From: Apoda limacodes
Taxonomy: Eukaryota; Arthropoda; Insecta; Lepidoptera; Limacodidae
Direction of reading: 5' to 3'
DNA: 64,000 bases
Assembly: GCA_946406115.1 (NCBI GenBank)
Contig: OX291555.1
Coordinates: forward strand, 14,278,001-14,342,000
Part shown: one piece after another, positions 47,657-60,590 of the stretch
Position numbering within the stretch: position 1 is the first letter of the stretch
Layout of the letters: every line of letters begins with the position of its first letter
The notes under the pieces: generated by a model
What the model saw: only the letters and a program-made list of their open reading frames with translations
What the model was told of the DNA's origin: nothing
The model's database searches: none
Position numbers and translations under genes: made by a program

Positions 47657-48563
47657 GTAGATAACTCGTTTTTTTTTTATTTTTATTCTGACTTACTATG
47701 CAGTTGGCTGTTGCAGCCATTAATGGGCTTTTTGGGGTGAGACTCTGAAGGAGTATGGGTTACTGGAATACGAAAAGCCAAAATTAGGGCTATTAACAGC
47801 ACAAAACTTACTCCAATTTTAATTCAATTCACTTTGCAAGTAAGTATTACAATATTCATTACCAATTGCTGCGAGTGCAAAAAGGGTAGCGAAGTAGAAC
47901 CCGCACTAATCGGCTGCTACGTGAATATTTCAGGTTATTTCTCACTTCCGCCAAAAATTTCTTATACATATTCAGCCGAATTCAAATATTCATTGAAGAA
48001 GGTTTAAGCTTGACCACTCTAAGTTTATATGCGACTGCATTAATGCGTTTATAATGCGAATGTTGTCCTGTATGTAAAAACATGTAAAATGCTCTTTTGG
48101 TTCAGTGATAGAGCGTTGAAAAGATCGATTTGTATTTGTCGCATACATTGATGATACAACTGGTTGATTTGATGCCAAAATCACATCAAAAGCATTAAGT
48201 AATAAATACCCCCAGAATACAATTCTGATTCAATACATTTTGCAAAGGCAACAAACAAGATTTGAAATGTTACAGAACACAACCCGTGTTTACAATACGT
48301 AAAATTTACACATCTTAAGATACTTAAAAAATACTGATTATAAATATAGGAAAATATTCTATATAATGTTTCACACTTAAGATGATTTATTAAATAACTA
48401 TTATTTACACGAATCAAAACCAATATTCTGATGTACACAAATAAGATTAATGCTTGTTTGAAATTCTGATTTATGGTCGTCTTGAAGGGATACGGAGTGA
48501 TTGTTTTTTAGTTCTCTCCCAAAAGAATACAAACACAACAGCTAATTTTATTTTTATAAAAAA

Positions 48564-48631
48564 CTAGTTCTTCCTGCAGCTCTGCCCGCGCTAAATTCAG
48601 TTATCGGCGTGGGATTGCCGTAAGTAAGGAT
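48564..48631 (-). mobile_element. Helitron-like 3' end (unit 2)
   Basis: Duplicate of 47163-47230. Confidence 0.55.
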
Positions 48632-49099
48632 TATATATAGCAGTCCGACGAAAGGCGTCTAGGCAAGGCAATCTTGGGATAAGTGCGGAGCAAGGAGCGA
48701 CCCCAACTAGCTTGGATGTTATGCATGGATTTTTTGTAACCAGATTTCGTTTGGTGTTGCTGCATTTTAAATATTATCATCCACGATAGATCTGTAGAAA
48801 AACTCAAACACTGTAAATCGGGAAAGAGGGCTGCCAAATCGAGATTTCCAGATACAATAGTCAAAATCAGTAGATCTTTCGATAAATCGTAAACTTTGCA
48901 AAACAGCTGCTTATGGCGGGCGGTGCTATCATAAAAAGCTAAAGAAAGAATTAAATTATTATAAAATTTGGAAAATCCAAAAGTGCACGCCTCATAGCGG
49001 TCATTCACATTTAAAAAAAATAATTCTAAAACAAAAACTCAAGTTTTTTAAAATAAAATAACAAATAAGGTGAGGAAAAAATATACTATAAAATAAAAA

Positions 49100-49126
49100 T
49101 AAAATATATATATATATATATATATA
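49100..49126. repeat. (TA)n microsatellite
   Basis: About 12 TA units. Shorter TA runs also occur near 8265, 20806 and 54079. Confidence 0.9.
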
Positions 49127-50359
49127 GATATACAGTATACAGTGGTATATTAGTTTTTATAAACTATAATTAAACGACAGTACTTAGAACGCTAATATTA
49201 ACTAGGAATCAGCACAGTGTAATACTTTATATATTAAAAACAAAAGTATTCCGGTAAGATGAATTTTTCGACCAATTTCTCTGCTACATACATGGTCACA
49301 TAAACACAGACTCACGGACGTCCAAGAATGATTAGTTTTAATGTTATTATTTATTATATTAAACAAATTAATTGTTTATAAAATGTACCATATGTGCTAG
49401 ACAGATTTAACTTCATATTAGTGCACTCATATTATCCTGTAAGTGTTATATTAAAAAAAAAAAACGTCATTTAAGTTTCGAAAGACTGGGTTTTTTGACA
49501 TGTCGAGAGTAGAGCACTACCTCACCGCTCCGCTTATGAGGCGTGCAATACAGTTATAGCTATATGTGGGTACTTTCTGGGATTGAAGTAGCTTGCGCGT
49601 GTCCTTCTCCGTCTCTTCAACTATCTCTTTGCAAAATTTTACATAAATAAAATAATAAAATTCGATGATCCGTTTCAACGTAAAGGAAGGACAAACAATA
49701 TTAATATTAGTATGGATATTGTGTTTATGTATGAAAGAGAAGTATTTACCAAATTGCCAAGGCTTTTAATAATAATTATAGTTTGTAGATATCTTAATTG
49801 TTTTGCAAACTTGTGAATTAATTTTGTAAAAACTTGATTCTGTAATTTTAAAAGTTTCCTTTTTTACAAAATTAGTAATTTTGTTAAAAGGTAACTTTTT
49901 GACCATATTAAACGCAACACTTGTTACAAATGCCTAATTCACCATACCAGAAAATAAAAACACCTAAAAGATATTTGAAAAAAAAAACCGTTTTATCATC
50001 TACGACAAACTCATTTCATAAACATTTCGACTCACAGAACTTCAATGGCCGAAGACACTTTTCTTCCGACCAAAATAATCTCCGCAATAAAAATGAAGAG
50101 GATACATTTCTCATTATTTCGTTACATTGCAGACGATTTTAACGAGGGCACAACAAAAAGTTGTTTGAAATCTTCAATCACAGTTACTTTCCTTCCTCCG
50201 CAAGTCTTCAAATATAAAGTCTTTTTGATTATACACTTTTTGAGACCTCTATTGACGGTTCTCAAAACATGAAAAGAGATCTGTCGAATCGACACGACAC
50301 AGGTGAATTACGAGGATATTCATAGAGGGCAAGTCGAGTTTGCTCCTAGATATAGGTAA

Positions 50360-50425
50360 CTAGCTTTTGCCAGTGGCTCCACCTGCCCTTATTTCGGTTA
50401 TCGGCGTGAGATTTTTACGTCAAAA
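50360..50425 (-). mobile_element. Helitron-like 3' end
   Basis: CTAGCTTTTGCCAGTGGCTC then CACCTGCCCTTATTTCGGTTA, the 3' hairpin end only. A poorer one lies at 51187-51265 (CTACCTTTTTGCCGTGGCTT). Confidence 0.5.
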
Positions 50426-53029
50426 AACAAAGGGTTTTGTACTACCTGACAATGGCACGAGCTCGTCTCGCATTTAGCTGGTTTTTATCATTTGTTTAAC
50501 TTTAGAGTTACACTAAAATCACCCTAAGTTTGTAGCTAGTGCTACAAAGTAGGCTATAGTGGGTTAAAAATAATTACTCCGCCAGACTAAAATATAAAGT
50601 AGGCTAAAGCAATGAAACAAACACTAAACGTTAATCCTATCCTAAAATCTACAAAGCTGTCTGTCAGTCGTAGCAACTATGTGATACAATTCGCAACTAA
50701 ATAGAAGAGTTAAAATATACACCTTCATTAAGATTTATAGTTTAAGCGCACACTCACTATAATAAATCATTAACCTGGTTTTGTAAACAGTTGCGAACAA
50801 TTAGGCCGGAAATAAAAACAGATGAAATACAACAGGTTGTTGGAGAGTTTACAGGAAGTGTGGTCCGAGCATCCGACTGGTGCTTCCTGCAAACTTCGGG
50901 AATTTTCTAACCTGCGGCCACTTTGTAGATTCTTTCTACATCTACGTGTTAAATTTTTCAATAAAATAACAAAGAGATGCGTTTTCTTTTTTATAGCTAC
51001 CACATATATAAGTTGTTTTACGCAAACGCTAAGGATTTAGGCTAAAAAAAATTTATTTTGCTTAATTACTTAGATCAGAAAATCACCAAAAATTTGGTTG
51101 ACAAGAAAGTATAGAAGAGGACATTAAAATGACATATTTAGTGATAAGTCTAGGTTGTGATATTGACATAAAAAAAGCTGAATTAACTACCTTTTTGCCG
51201 TGGCTTCACCAGAGCAAAATTTGGTTATCACCGAGGAATTTCTACTGAAACTCCTTGATTAACCGAGATAAAAATATTTTACGTTATTCACTGTCCCTCC
51301 GACTACCCCGGAGCCGGTAGCCGTTTTTCCGGAACATTAACGTTGAATGTGAATCTTACTAACATTTAATATTTATTTTACCAAGTTCATTTTCAGTCAC
51401 TATTTCATACTTTAGAATCATAAAATACTCAAAAAAATAATAGATTATATTCTACGCGTCTATTGTGCACCGTCTACACCTGGGCCACTTCCCGACCACA
51501 ATCCGCGCGATTCGTGGCTTCTTACTCTAGGTACAAAAAATGCAGAGTATGTACCTCCGCATAATCATCGTCACAGAGGGGCAACTGAGATGGCATGGCC
51601 ATACTGTTTGAAGTTGCTTTTACCATACGAATTAACAATTTTATTCCTATGCAATTAATTATACTATGGATTTTTTGATTTTTTTGATTGGACAGCTGAA
51701 GTTGATAGTTTTAGCAAGAGAAAAGAGTAATTTAGAAAAATATAAATTTAAAAGAGAATATTAAATATTTTTTTAAAATGTGATTTAGATTTGAATTTTA
51801 CAAGACCTGTTAAGTTGTATAAAATCTTTTTATCTATGTTAAAAAGAGAAAATCAAATAATTTGTTGGTAGTACCACCCGTGGTTCTACACAGGGTAAGT
51901 TATAAGGGTAGTAATTTTTTGCTTCGAATTAAACGAAGCGACCTCGCCTTTATCAAAACGACCCGAGTTATTAATTCTCGGACACGAATCTTGTTTTCTT
52001 TTCCACTAGATTTCTTTGTGAAAGCGACAATAGAAACTAATTGGAAAATGTCCCCATGCTAGAGGCCAGACAAATGCCATTTAGTTTTTCTACAGTTTAA
52101 ATAGAGTTTTGCTGTAATTAAAGGACGAAAGTTTTATGATAGAAACTAGAAAGACTTATTAATTGAAAAAAAAACAGGAACACGGTTAGATATAACACGG
52201 CACGTAGTTGGCTTCCACTTAGCCACACACAACCTTTCCACTGAGAGATAGTATGCAATCGGTCACAGAGGTCACATCGGAAACTCTACTGCATGAACTG
52301 CCACTGCTTATACTGTGATTCAGCAACGGGCGTCTACCCGCTTAAGATAATGAACATTTGATGATAATTAGGTAATTATATTAGTATAAGAAGAATATCA
52401 ATTAATTTATTATATTATTTATATTTGCATACCTACCCAACAGATCGTGCAGTTTTATGTCATTCATAATTTGAGTACATTTCTATAATTTAACTTCCAG
52501 TTCGTAATAAAAAAAAACTGTGTAAATAAACATTGTTTATATATTATTACCGACACCGCAGTTCGACATTGAAAATTCCGTTTTCTATTTTCACTACTGA
52601 CTTCCGACCTCCATCCACTATACTCTGCACACAGAGTCTCTATTTTATAAAAGCGACACTAAGGGCTCTTGTGCAATACACTGAATTCTACTGTTCGTGT
52701 TCTGTATATTACTACTGGCAATTGAGTAAAAACTCACTCACTAATTTTCCAGTAATATAACTGATGATTTGCTAGTGCACTTGTCCGCGAAAACTCGGAC
52801 TAGGCAGTACAAGGATGTTTGCGTTGTTCCACTTGCGCCAATAGGCTATGACATGCTCCTAGTAACGTCGGCACATACATAGACGACGTTTTGCATTGCA
52901 GTCATCTCGAGTCGGGAAAAACGGAGAGTCTGAGAAATATAAAATGTCGAACGATAAAAGAACGGATTAGAGACACTTTATAATAAATATATTGCCCATC
53001 AAATCTGACCCTAAAAAATTGAACCACTA

Positions 53030-53225
53030 CAGCGTAAAATTTTAGTGTACAAGAGCCCTAAAAATTTCACATATCCTTTACATAATCCCATATCGTATCC
53101 AAAACAAAACATATCTCTAACGAGTAACGAACGTGCGACGAGAGTACTAATCCCCGCGCTACGTCGGTAATCCTCCCTACGTAGAGCGGAAACCGGGCCG
53201 GATAGCATCATTCGTCATTTCCGTG
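53030..53225 (+). repeat. Dispersed repeat, copy 1 (pairs with 54110-54290)
   Basis: CTTTACATAATCCCATATCG..AACAAAACATATCTCTAACG..GTGTCACCCGA matches 54130-54285 at about the same spacing. Very diverged; class unknown. Confidence 0.5.
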
Positions 53226-53354
53226 TCACCCGACATTAACATCTCTAGTAGCAAAAGCTACAGCAAAAATAATTTATTTTTAATGTTTTTTAATACTATA
53301 ATCTCAATATTTATTTTTTGTATGTGTGAGAAAAAATATCTAATTCAATATCTA

Positions 53355-53590
53355 TTGAAGGTTCAATGGGTCACCTGACTGCCGAATCAAGGGGCGTGGG
53401 TATGATTCCCGCACAAGAAAAATATTTATTATTTGTGTTTATCTTGAGACTGGATTTTTTCTATGTATAATATGTATGTATTAAAAAAAAAAGTATGTAT
53501 ATTTTTGTATCCGTTGTCTGGTATCCTATAGCTTTATAGATTTGCTTAGTTTGGCACCAGGCAGCGCTGTGTGTAATGGCAAAAAATATA
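53355..53590 (+). mobile_element. tRNA-derived SINE, copy 2
   Basis: Head GAAGGTTCAATGGGTCACCT and B box GTGGGTATGATTCCCGCAC. Body TTTTTTCTATGTATAATATG, ATCCGTTGTCTGGTATCC, GCTTAGTTTGGCACCAGGCA then GCGCTGTGTGTAATGG. Collinear with 38005-38215; 3' pieces occur inverted at 26487 and 34995. Confidence 0.75.
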
Positions 53591-54109
53591 TTTAGTTATC
53601 ATTATCCATTTATTAATTATTACTAATGTGAATTACTTATTTATTACTAATGTAAAATTATATTGTTACTAATGTACGATAAGAGGCAACCGAATGTTTT
53701 CATCCCAGTTTAAGTTTTCCGTTAGTAACGAAAAAAAAATATTTTGTAAAGCAGGCATTCGAAGCGGCGGATATTTATCCACTATCGCATCATATACCCT
53801 GAAAGGGTAATTAGAGATAGGAATTACAAACGTCAAAAAAAAAAGTAATACTCACCTTTTACTAATGGCATTCGATCTCGATCACCGAACCGAAAACAAT
53901 CAAGACTCAATCTTTTACAACACAAAAAATATAATAATTTCAACTAGTCCAACTAGACTTCAACTAGTTAATACTGCAAATACAGAAAAAAATTGGTGAA
54001 TTTTATAATTTAACCCATTCCCTAATACCTAATACTGATCACGTCATAATGGGTATACGTCATAAAAGGTATATATACTATATATATATATATGTTCATG
54101 GTACAAAAA

Positions 54110-54290
54110 GGGTAGATGGTACATGTACTTTACATAATCCAAATCGCATCTAAGAACAAAACGTATCTTCAGCAAATATCTAACGTATAATCTCCGCACA
54201 ACATCATTGACCCTTTTTCATCGAGGAACTATGTACACAGCACAAGTGGTGTAAAAGGATAAGTCGTCAATTTTGTGTCACTCAATATAT
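54110..54290 (+). repeat. Dispersed repeat, copy 2 (pairs with 53030-53225)
   Basis: CTTTACATAATCCAAATCGC..AACAAAACGTATCTTCAGC..GTGTCACTCAA, collinear with copy 1. Confidence 0.5.
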
Positions 54291-54752
54291 ACTGGCAGCG
54301 CGGTACCTACTGTAATTTCCAAATGGCGCTGCAGCTGGGGCGAAAAATAAGGTTGAAAAATTATTTAACTAAAATGCACATACACAAAGAATGGAATATG
54401 AAAAGTCAATACTGCTGTGGCAAGGTTATCAAATGAAGCAGTATAAAAAGATAAATACATTGAAACAATGGCAGTGCGGGTAACACTTTTGAAACGTCAA
54501 AATTAAAGTTTACGATTTATAATAAATATATGTTCATAGCATCGTTGTCTTTCTTTGACTGGGCATTCCGGATATTGAGGCACCCGTGCTCTTCTTGCGT
54601 AGACGATGTATGCGTAGGAGGAAAAGGGATAGATCATATTATATGTGCAATGTCATATCATTTATTAAATAATTACGCTAGGTGGCGCAAACATACAAAC
54701 TGATAATACAAAAATTCAAACAAAATTACAGTTAGACGAAAGAATAACGTTA

Positions 54753-54986
54753 TATATGTCGCAGCCATCTGGTTAAATTAGCCAGTTAATTAAACGCCTA
54801 GGCAGATCGTCAAGTATGGAAAAGAAAGGAACAGATATCGCACAGCATAAGTCATGTATGTTGGGTTAGGTTCAGTTTCTCTTTTGTAAACTTAGGAGCA
54901 TTCCAGCCAAGATTCATATAATAATCTTAAAGATCTGCCTAGGCCCCAATTAACTGCCTAATTTAACCAGATTGCTGCGACATATA
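54753..54986. mobile_element. MITE-like element with ~56-bp TIRs
   Basis: 54753-54809 (TATATGTCGCAGCCATCTGG.. ..CCTAGGCAGATC) pairs with 54932-54986 in inverse orientation with few mismatches; about 122 bp of unrelated centre. No ORF. Confidence 0.8.
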
Positions 54987-55074
54987 CACAATATCAGAAT
55001 GAGTATTTTACTGAAGTAACCAATATAGCTCACAGTAAAAGAAGCTAAAATTATAGTGGACAGGTGATATCTGT

Positions 55075-55215
55075 TGCAGAACCGATGGCCGTTGCGCAGA
55101 CGTGGGTCGCCCCCCACCTTGGTCGACCGATAATCTAAAGGCAGCCGGAACTTGAATGAAAAGGCGAAGGACCGAATGTGGAGGTCTTTATTAGGAAGGA
55201 AAAGCCCATGACTGA
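55075..55215 (+). pseudogene. RTE-type LINE C-terminal fragment
   Basis: AGACGTGGGTCGCCCCCCAC reads RRGSPPT, then KGSRNLNEKAKDRMWRSLLG further on. This matches the RTE ending ..RRxGRPPTRWxD..KxAGxxWMxxAxDRxxWRSLGEAYVQQW. Frameshifted and without the rest of the ORF. Confidence 0.65.
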
Positions 55216-56582
55216 CAGTATGCTGCTGCAAACTGATGATGGATCCAAATTGCATGTTAACAAGCTATCGCAATCTCTTTTCATGGATCCTATTACAGTA
55301 AAGAAAGTAAAATGGAAATCATTAATCACTTTGGTGCGAGTGGCATGATATGATACCACCAATATATATATAATATTAACTGTGGCGAAACCTTTTTGCA
55401 TTTTTGTTACAGTAGAAATACAAACACATTAGAATTAGTATGCACTACCTACAATTCATTATTACAAAATATAATATTTAAAACGGAACGACTTTGTTCG
55501 TAGGGATTCTCGAGAATATCGAGAATTTAAAATTTTTAATAAAACACAAATTTTACTTAACCTGTTTTAATTATTGGTTCCAGTATCCAAATATACAACA
55601 GTCTTTAATTGAATATATAAAATTGGTGAATTTTAATCAATAAAATTACTATTACATATTTAGATAACTAAAACCTTTTCCCCGACGTTTCATCCCGTTT
55701 TATTTTTAAATTAGTAATAAAACATTGTTCAACAAAACACACATTTTGCTACCAACTTAAACTAAAATTGCCTGTAGTTTTAGGTTACTCTATTTCTCAT
55801 TATGTCCTCATAAATTAAAATTGAATATTATTCATTTAAGTCACATAAGAGATCTTCATATTAGGTAAACAATTAAAATGTCAACAGTAAAACAAAAATA
55901 AACTTTAAGAAAATAAAAAATAAATAAATCTTGTCAACAATAATATAACAATAATTCATAAAATTATAAACAATAAAAGTTTAAGTAAAACTTTCATATT
56001 AATAAACTATTATGTTAATAACATCACAGTTTTTCGAATAAACATATATATATTTAAGTTCCGATACTAATTTTTTAGTTACTTAGAGTTACGGAATTGA
56101 TTTCTCGAGTTCTCGAGCGTTGAGTTTTTTTTTCCGTCTCGACTAAAGATTTCTCGAGATTTCTCGCCTCAAGAATCGAAAATTTCGCTGTGAAAGTGTT
56201 TTTAAAGAATTTCATTGGTACACTCCGAGCTCGAACCCGTTTTCGAACTTCTTTGACGGTATAAAAATGAGTTTCTTATTGTCACATGACATTCTGGTGT
56301 CTCCCAAAAAAGGACTAATGTCACGAACACGTCTGCTTCCCCCTCCATACTTAAGATGTTAAATAATGATTTATAAATCTTGTTTTATTCTTGACATAGA
56401 AAGATTATGTCTTTTTAGTTTCAACTTAAGTTATTCTGATTGAAATATATTGTACCTATTAATAAATGAAACATTTGTCTGTTAGTACATTTGCATACAA
56501 GACCAATTACAATACGATTTTCCATTTTTCATATTAGTTAGATAAATCTATCCAATCGAACAGAAAAAAAAGTTATTTTTGA

Positions 56583-56915
56583 CTATTTAAAAAAACTTTG
56601 TATAAACACTAACATTTTCAGGAAATATAAGCCCACCCACACTGGGTTACTGGCCTGAAATTTAAAGCTTAATACGCCAAATTTCGTCACCAGTGATCCA
56701 ACTATCACGAGATTCCCTGAAAAGCATGACTCAACAGACAGCGATGCGGCAAGTCCTCTCCCAGCTCCCAATTCCCCCTTCTTGCCCCAGTCCCCACTAA
56801 TCCCCTTCTTAGCCACGCGCCCTTCTATTTTAGTACTGACGCACAGAGACAGCGTGCTATTTTCGATTTCGCTGACGAAGAAGACACCGTCACATAAACT
56901 ACGATAACTGTTCAA
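56583..56915 (-). other. Open frame of 110 codons, unassigned
   Basis: Minus-strand frame starting MNSYRSLCDGVFFVSEIENS. The centre is GC-rich and glycine-rich (GKKGELGAGRGLAASLS, from 56780-56730). No domain recognised, no splice or promoter context. The GC-rich block between 56740 and 56830 contrasts with its surroundings and may be repeat-derived. Confidence 0.25.
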
Positions 56916-57067
56916 TAAATAGAGATAATTTCTTTCAGCTCTCTTTCCTTTGTTATGTAACTTATGTAAAACTAACTTTTGCCCCCTTCTCCGCCATCAT
57001 ACGATAAGTATTTTTATTTTTAGTTAAAAGGAAATGAACACACAAACTACTGTTTTAAGTATAACAG

Positions 57068-57295
57068 TTTTTTTTTTTTTTTTTTTTTTAAACGACTAAG
57101 GTGGCAAACAAGCTTACGGTCCGCCTGATGATAAAAAGTCACCGTAGCCCACGGATGCTTGTAAAACCATGGGTATCACTCGCACGTTGCCGACCCTTTA
57201 AAACTCCAATAACTCCTTTCTTGAAGAACTAATTACTGTAGTCCATGGAGAAAACCTTGGCAGGGAGCTCATTCCACAACCCGAGGAGGAAATTG
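57068..57295 (-). mobile_element. LINE 3' end with poly-A (poly-T on plus)
   Basis: A run of about 24 T (57069-57092) is followed by CTAAGGTGGCAAACAAGCTT, then the C-terminal codons back to GGAGCTCATTCCACAACCCG. TTAAGTATAACA before the T run and TTAAGTAACACA just past the other end could be a diverged target-site duplication. Confidence 0.85.
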
Positions 57296-57997
57296 GGTTA
57301 AATTAAGTAACACATAAGCTAACATTACACAAGCATACGGGTCAAATTGATAGCCCTCTTCGTTTCTGTTCGGTTTCGGTTAAAAATACTTAGTTATACA
57401 GCGACTGATACGATGAAAAGTGTACATAAGCAACAGGCACGGAAAACCAATCGATCGGGAACAGTCTTACTGTTACGCAATAACTTTGCCGTCCTTGTAA
57501 ATAATGCACGAGGTTACAGAACCACTGACTTAGTCTAAATGCTCATAGCTTTAGTGGAGTTAATTTATTTAACGAACACGCCGGCCCTGACATTTCGTGA
57601 ACGCCACGATGGTTTAGGGTTAATATTAAACAACTCTGTTCCCGCAAGTCTTAACTTACTTTTTTCATACATTTTAACCGAATTCTACAAATCTAGTAGT
57701 TCTTGAAACTATTTTTTTTTTGTTGTTTAATTCGTAATTTGCTATTCGGAGTAAGTTAGGACGTTAGACTACCATGTCAAAAGTCCCGGTAGATGCAACC
57801 AATATTGTTACAATTTGTAAATTCTAAAGTTTCTCGAGTTTAGTTTGTGCCGTAAGTTTGTTTGTTTGTACGGCGATGGGCTCGCTCACTGACTTCCCAC
57901 TCATACCTATCGCATACTGTGATACATGGATTGACGTTCATAATATATCTTATGTTTTACTATTCAAGTGATCAAACTTTGGAATTCTCTGCCTTTA

Positions 57998-58275
57998 TTA
58001 ATCAAAACAAAAAAAACAACCGGCTTCAAAAAGATGCACTAAAAAGGTAAAAATAATTACTTATTTCCTAAATGTGGATTACAGTTTGAAATTGGTGTCA
58101 TGCAAGCAAAGTGTGTTATAAACTGTTACATAGGTACATAGACACCAACTTCAAACTGTAATTCAGATCCGATTTTTGGAAATAAGTAATTAATTTTACC
58201 TTTTTAGTGCATCTTTTTGAAGGCGATTGTTTTTTTTGTTAAAAAGTTTTTATTTTTTTTCTTTTCAGTGACGAA
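57998..58275. mobile_element. Foldback element related to 32907-33209
   Basis: CCGGCTTCAAAAAGATGCAC, ..GGTAAAAATAATTACTTATT and ACAGTTTGAAATTGGTGTC (58020-58100) mirror GACACCAACTTCAAACTGT.. ..GTGCATCTTTTTGAAGGCG (58140-58228). The outer right end has CTTTTCAGTGAC as in the 32907 family. Confidence 0.7.
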
Positions 58276-58419
58276 TTCCTTTTTTTTTCTTGTACACTAA
58301 AAACATTCATACTTGTAACAAAGTTTTATACAATCATCAACATAAAAAGCGTTTCAACAGTTCCACATTAACATTAATTATTTTTTTTCTCCAAAAGTTT
58401 TAGTTTTAAATTCACTATA

Positions 58420-58575
58420 ATAATATGGGACCTGGAAAGTATAACCTTTTAAATAAAAAAAAAATTTCTCGAATCAGTCCAGGCGTCTTCGAGAAATCGA
58501 GTAATATATACATAAAAAAAAAAGGTTCCGACGAATTGAGAACCTCCTCCTTTTTTTGAAGTCGGTTAAAAAGCC
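58420..58575 (+). repeat. TTGAGAACCTCCTCC..GAAGTCGGTTAAAAA repeat end
   Basis: GACGAATTGAGAACCTCCTC then CTTTTTTTGAAGTCGGTTAA, collinear with 33860-34035. The motif is widespread in Lepidoptera. Confidence 0.65.
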
Positions 58576-59704
58576 CAATCTCCTAATACTTTCAAACGCC
58601 TTGTAAAATACATTTTACTGAAATTAGCGGATCACTGTAAGTATCAAAGCATATAAATTTATATTTATTTGTATTAAAGATAGTTAAATATGACTTATAT
58701 GTTTTTATTTTCCATATATATATTGATATTGTATGTAGATATTATTTAAAAACATATTTAAGTGTAGTTTAAGATATTTCTTTACTCGTAAATATTATAT
58801 CTTTATTTTGGTTCACCTAACTCTGATTAATTTTGTAATTATCCTTTACCCTTAGGTTGTCTGGTAGCTTTTAAGCGATAAGACCGCGTAATTGTATACT
58901 TTTGTCTACTTTTATTCTCCATATGTAAATGAAAACATGTTGGTGTTCAATAAAGTATTTATCTATCTATCTATATCTTGGAAGTCGGATTTTACCGACT
59001 TATAATTATCGTATCGTTTTGTCAATTTTTAAATGTATTTTTGATGTCTGACTGTGTGAATATACAATAATTTAGTTCCATAGACCCGATCTGATGATAT
59101 TACCAGGCGGTGGATAGTGCAACTCTTCAATGATTTCTAGTAATTCTCTCGAGTAACAAACCAAATGAGTCTTTCCAATACAAAACACTTGGTGACGAGG
59201 GTCTGATAATGCATTTGGAGGTGGCTAGTGGAACTCTCCAATGGTTATTAGCAAACACCCTCGAGTTGGGGCTTATTCGGTTTGTTAAAAGTCAAGTACA
59301 TAACAGACGTATTTTTGAGTTTTTTTTAAACTATATATCATTTATTTAACAGTAATACTCAACTTCGTATAAGTAGGTACTGCAATATAAACATATGTTT
59401 GAAAATTCCATAGCTACACGAGTCATACATTAACTATAAAAAATATATTGTATTACAAAATAATCAAATACCATTGCCTTCTCATTATAATATTTAGTTA
59501 CAGCCGTGCAAGCAGAAGCAGTATGCAACAAAGAATTATTTTAAACCAACAAAACAAAATATGAAAGGCTTGCCAACTTTGCCAACTCGTGGGCGCTTTC
59601 AATTAAATGCTACGTGAACGTGCGACATAAGGTTGACTACACTTAGAGTTGACGCACACAACTGATAAGTGATAAGTAATGTTGGCCGACTATTTTGAAG
59701 GAAA

Positions 59705-59820
59705 AAAAAAAAAATCAATTAAAAATTAAAACTATAGAGTAGTTTAAAGGTGAAAAATAAAAAAAAAATTAAATGAAAAATTAAAACGATAGATTATTTT
59801 AAAGGTGAAAAATAAAAAAA
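59705..59820. repeat. AT-rich 55-bp tandem pair
   Basis: TTTAAAGGTGAAAAATAA recurs after 55 bp (59743 and 59798), each preceded by ATTAAAA.TATAGA.TA. Two units. Confidence 0.7.
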
Positions 59821-60389
59821 AAATTCATAAAAAAAATTAAACGACAACGAACAATATGAAGAAATTTGTCCAGCAGCGATAAACGCTCGAGCAACTTTTC
59901 TATGTTTAATTTGAAATGAAAGATATGCTTGACATATTAAATTTCAAAAATCTAGCACCACCTAAAACCCAAAAGAACTTATACGAAATTAAAGAATCTA
60001 TGGACGCCATATTAAATCCGCCATCTTGAATTAAAAAAGAAATTGAAAAGAAATTAATTCAGCACCATCGAAAACCCAAAATAACTTAGTTTATTGAAAA
60101 CGTAGAATATCTGAATAGAAAATAGAGTAACAAAAATGTATTTATCGATAAAAAACTGGTTGCCTGTAAAGTCGGTATACGGGCGAAAGTTTTACGTGAC
60201 AACTTGTGCCTTTCACTTTTTATGTCTGTCTCTCTCGCTCTTAGGCGGGCTAACCATGCCGCGTGCCTCTCACTCGCTCTCATTGTGAGCGCATAACGTG
60301 AGCGGAGCGTAACGCAGTTTCTTGAAGTGTCACCCGGCAAACCAATTTATAAGACGTTGTCACGTCAAAACGAACTGCCCTGTTTTAAT

Positions 60390-60590
60390 GTCTGAAAAGC
60401 TAATCAGTTCGATTCCTGGTAGAAGGGAATCAGTTGATATGTCGAAAAACCGATTTCAAAAAATATCTTACACATGTACAGACATACACACACAAATCAC
60501 TAAAAACATCTCCCAGGCCTTAAAACGGTAACTTAAAAAATTTTCGGACCCATAATAAGCAACATCTCATCTCAAATAGAAGTTAATGAT
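60390..60590 (-). mobile_element. Decayed MITE-like element (8355 family)
   Basis: The reverse complement holds GGGTCCGAAAATTTTTTAAG, TTTTAAGGCCTGGGAGATG, a short TG run and ..AGGAATCGAACTGATTAGC, the order seen in 8380-8600. Confidence 0.45.

Larger units (their letters stand above)
47378..48778. repeat. 1,401-bp tandem duplication, unit 2
   Basis: Second unit. After 48778 (..TATTATC) the sequence changes from GTTATTTAAAC to ATCCACGATAG, marking the end. Confidence 0.93.

Noticed and set aside
46589..48438. Duplicated 64- and 85-codon minus-strand frames
   Set aside because: Identical because of the 1,401-bp duplication, not because of coding constraint; no motif recognised.
48631..49008. 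Faint resemblance of the frame (SGNLDLAALFPDLQ) to a plant-type P450 segment
   Set aside because: Too short and without heme-binding or helix motifs. A plant P450 in an insect intron is implausible without a database match.
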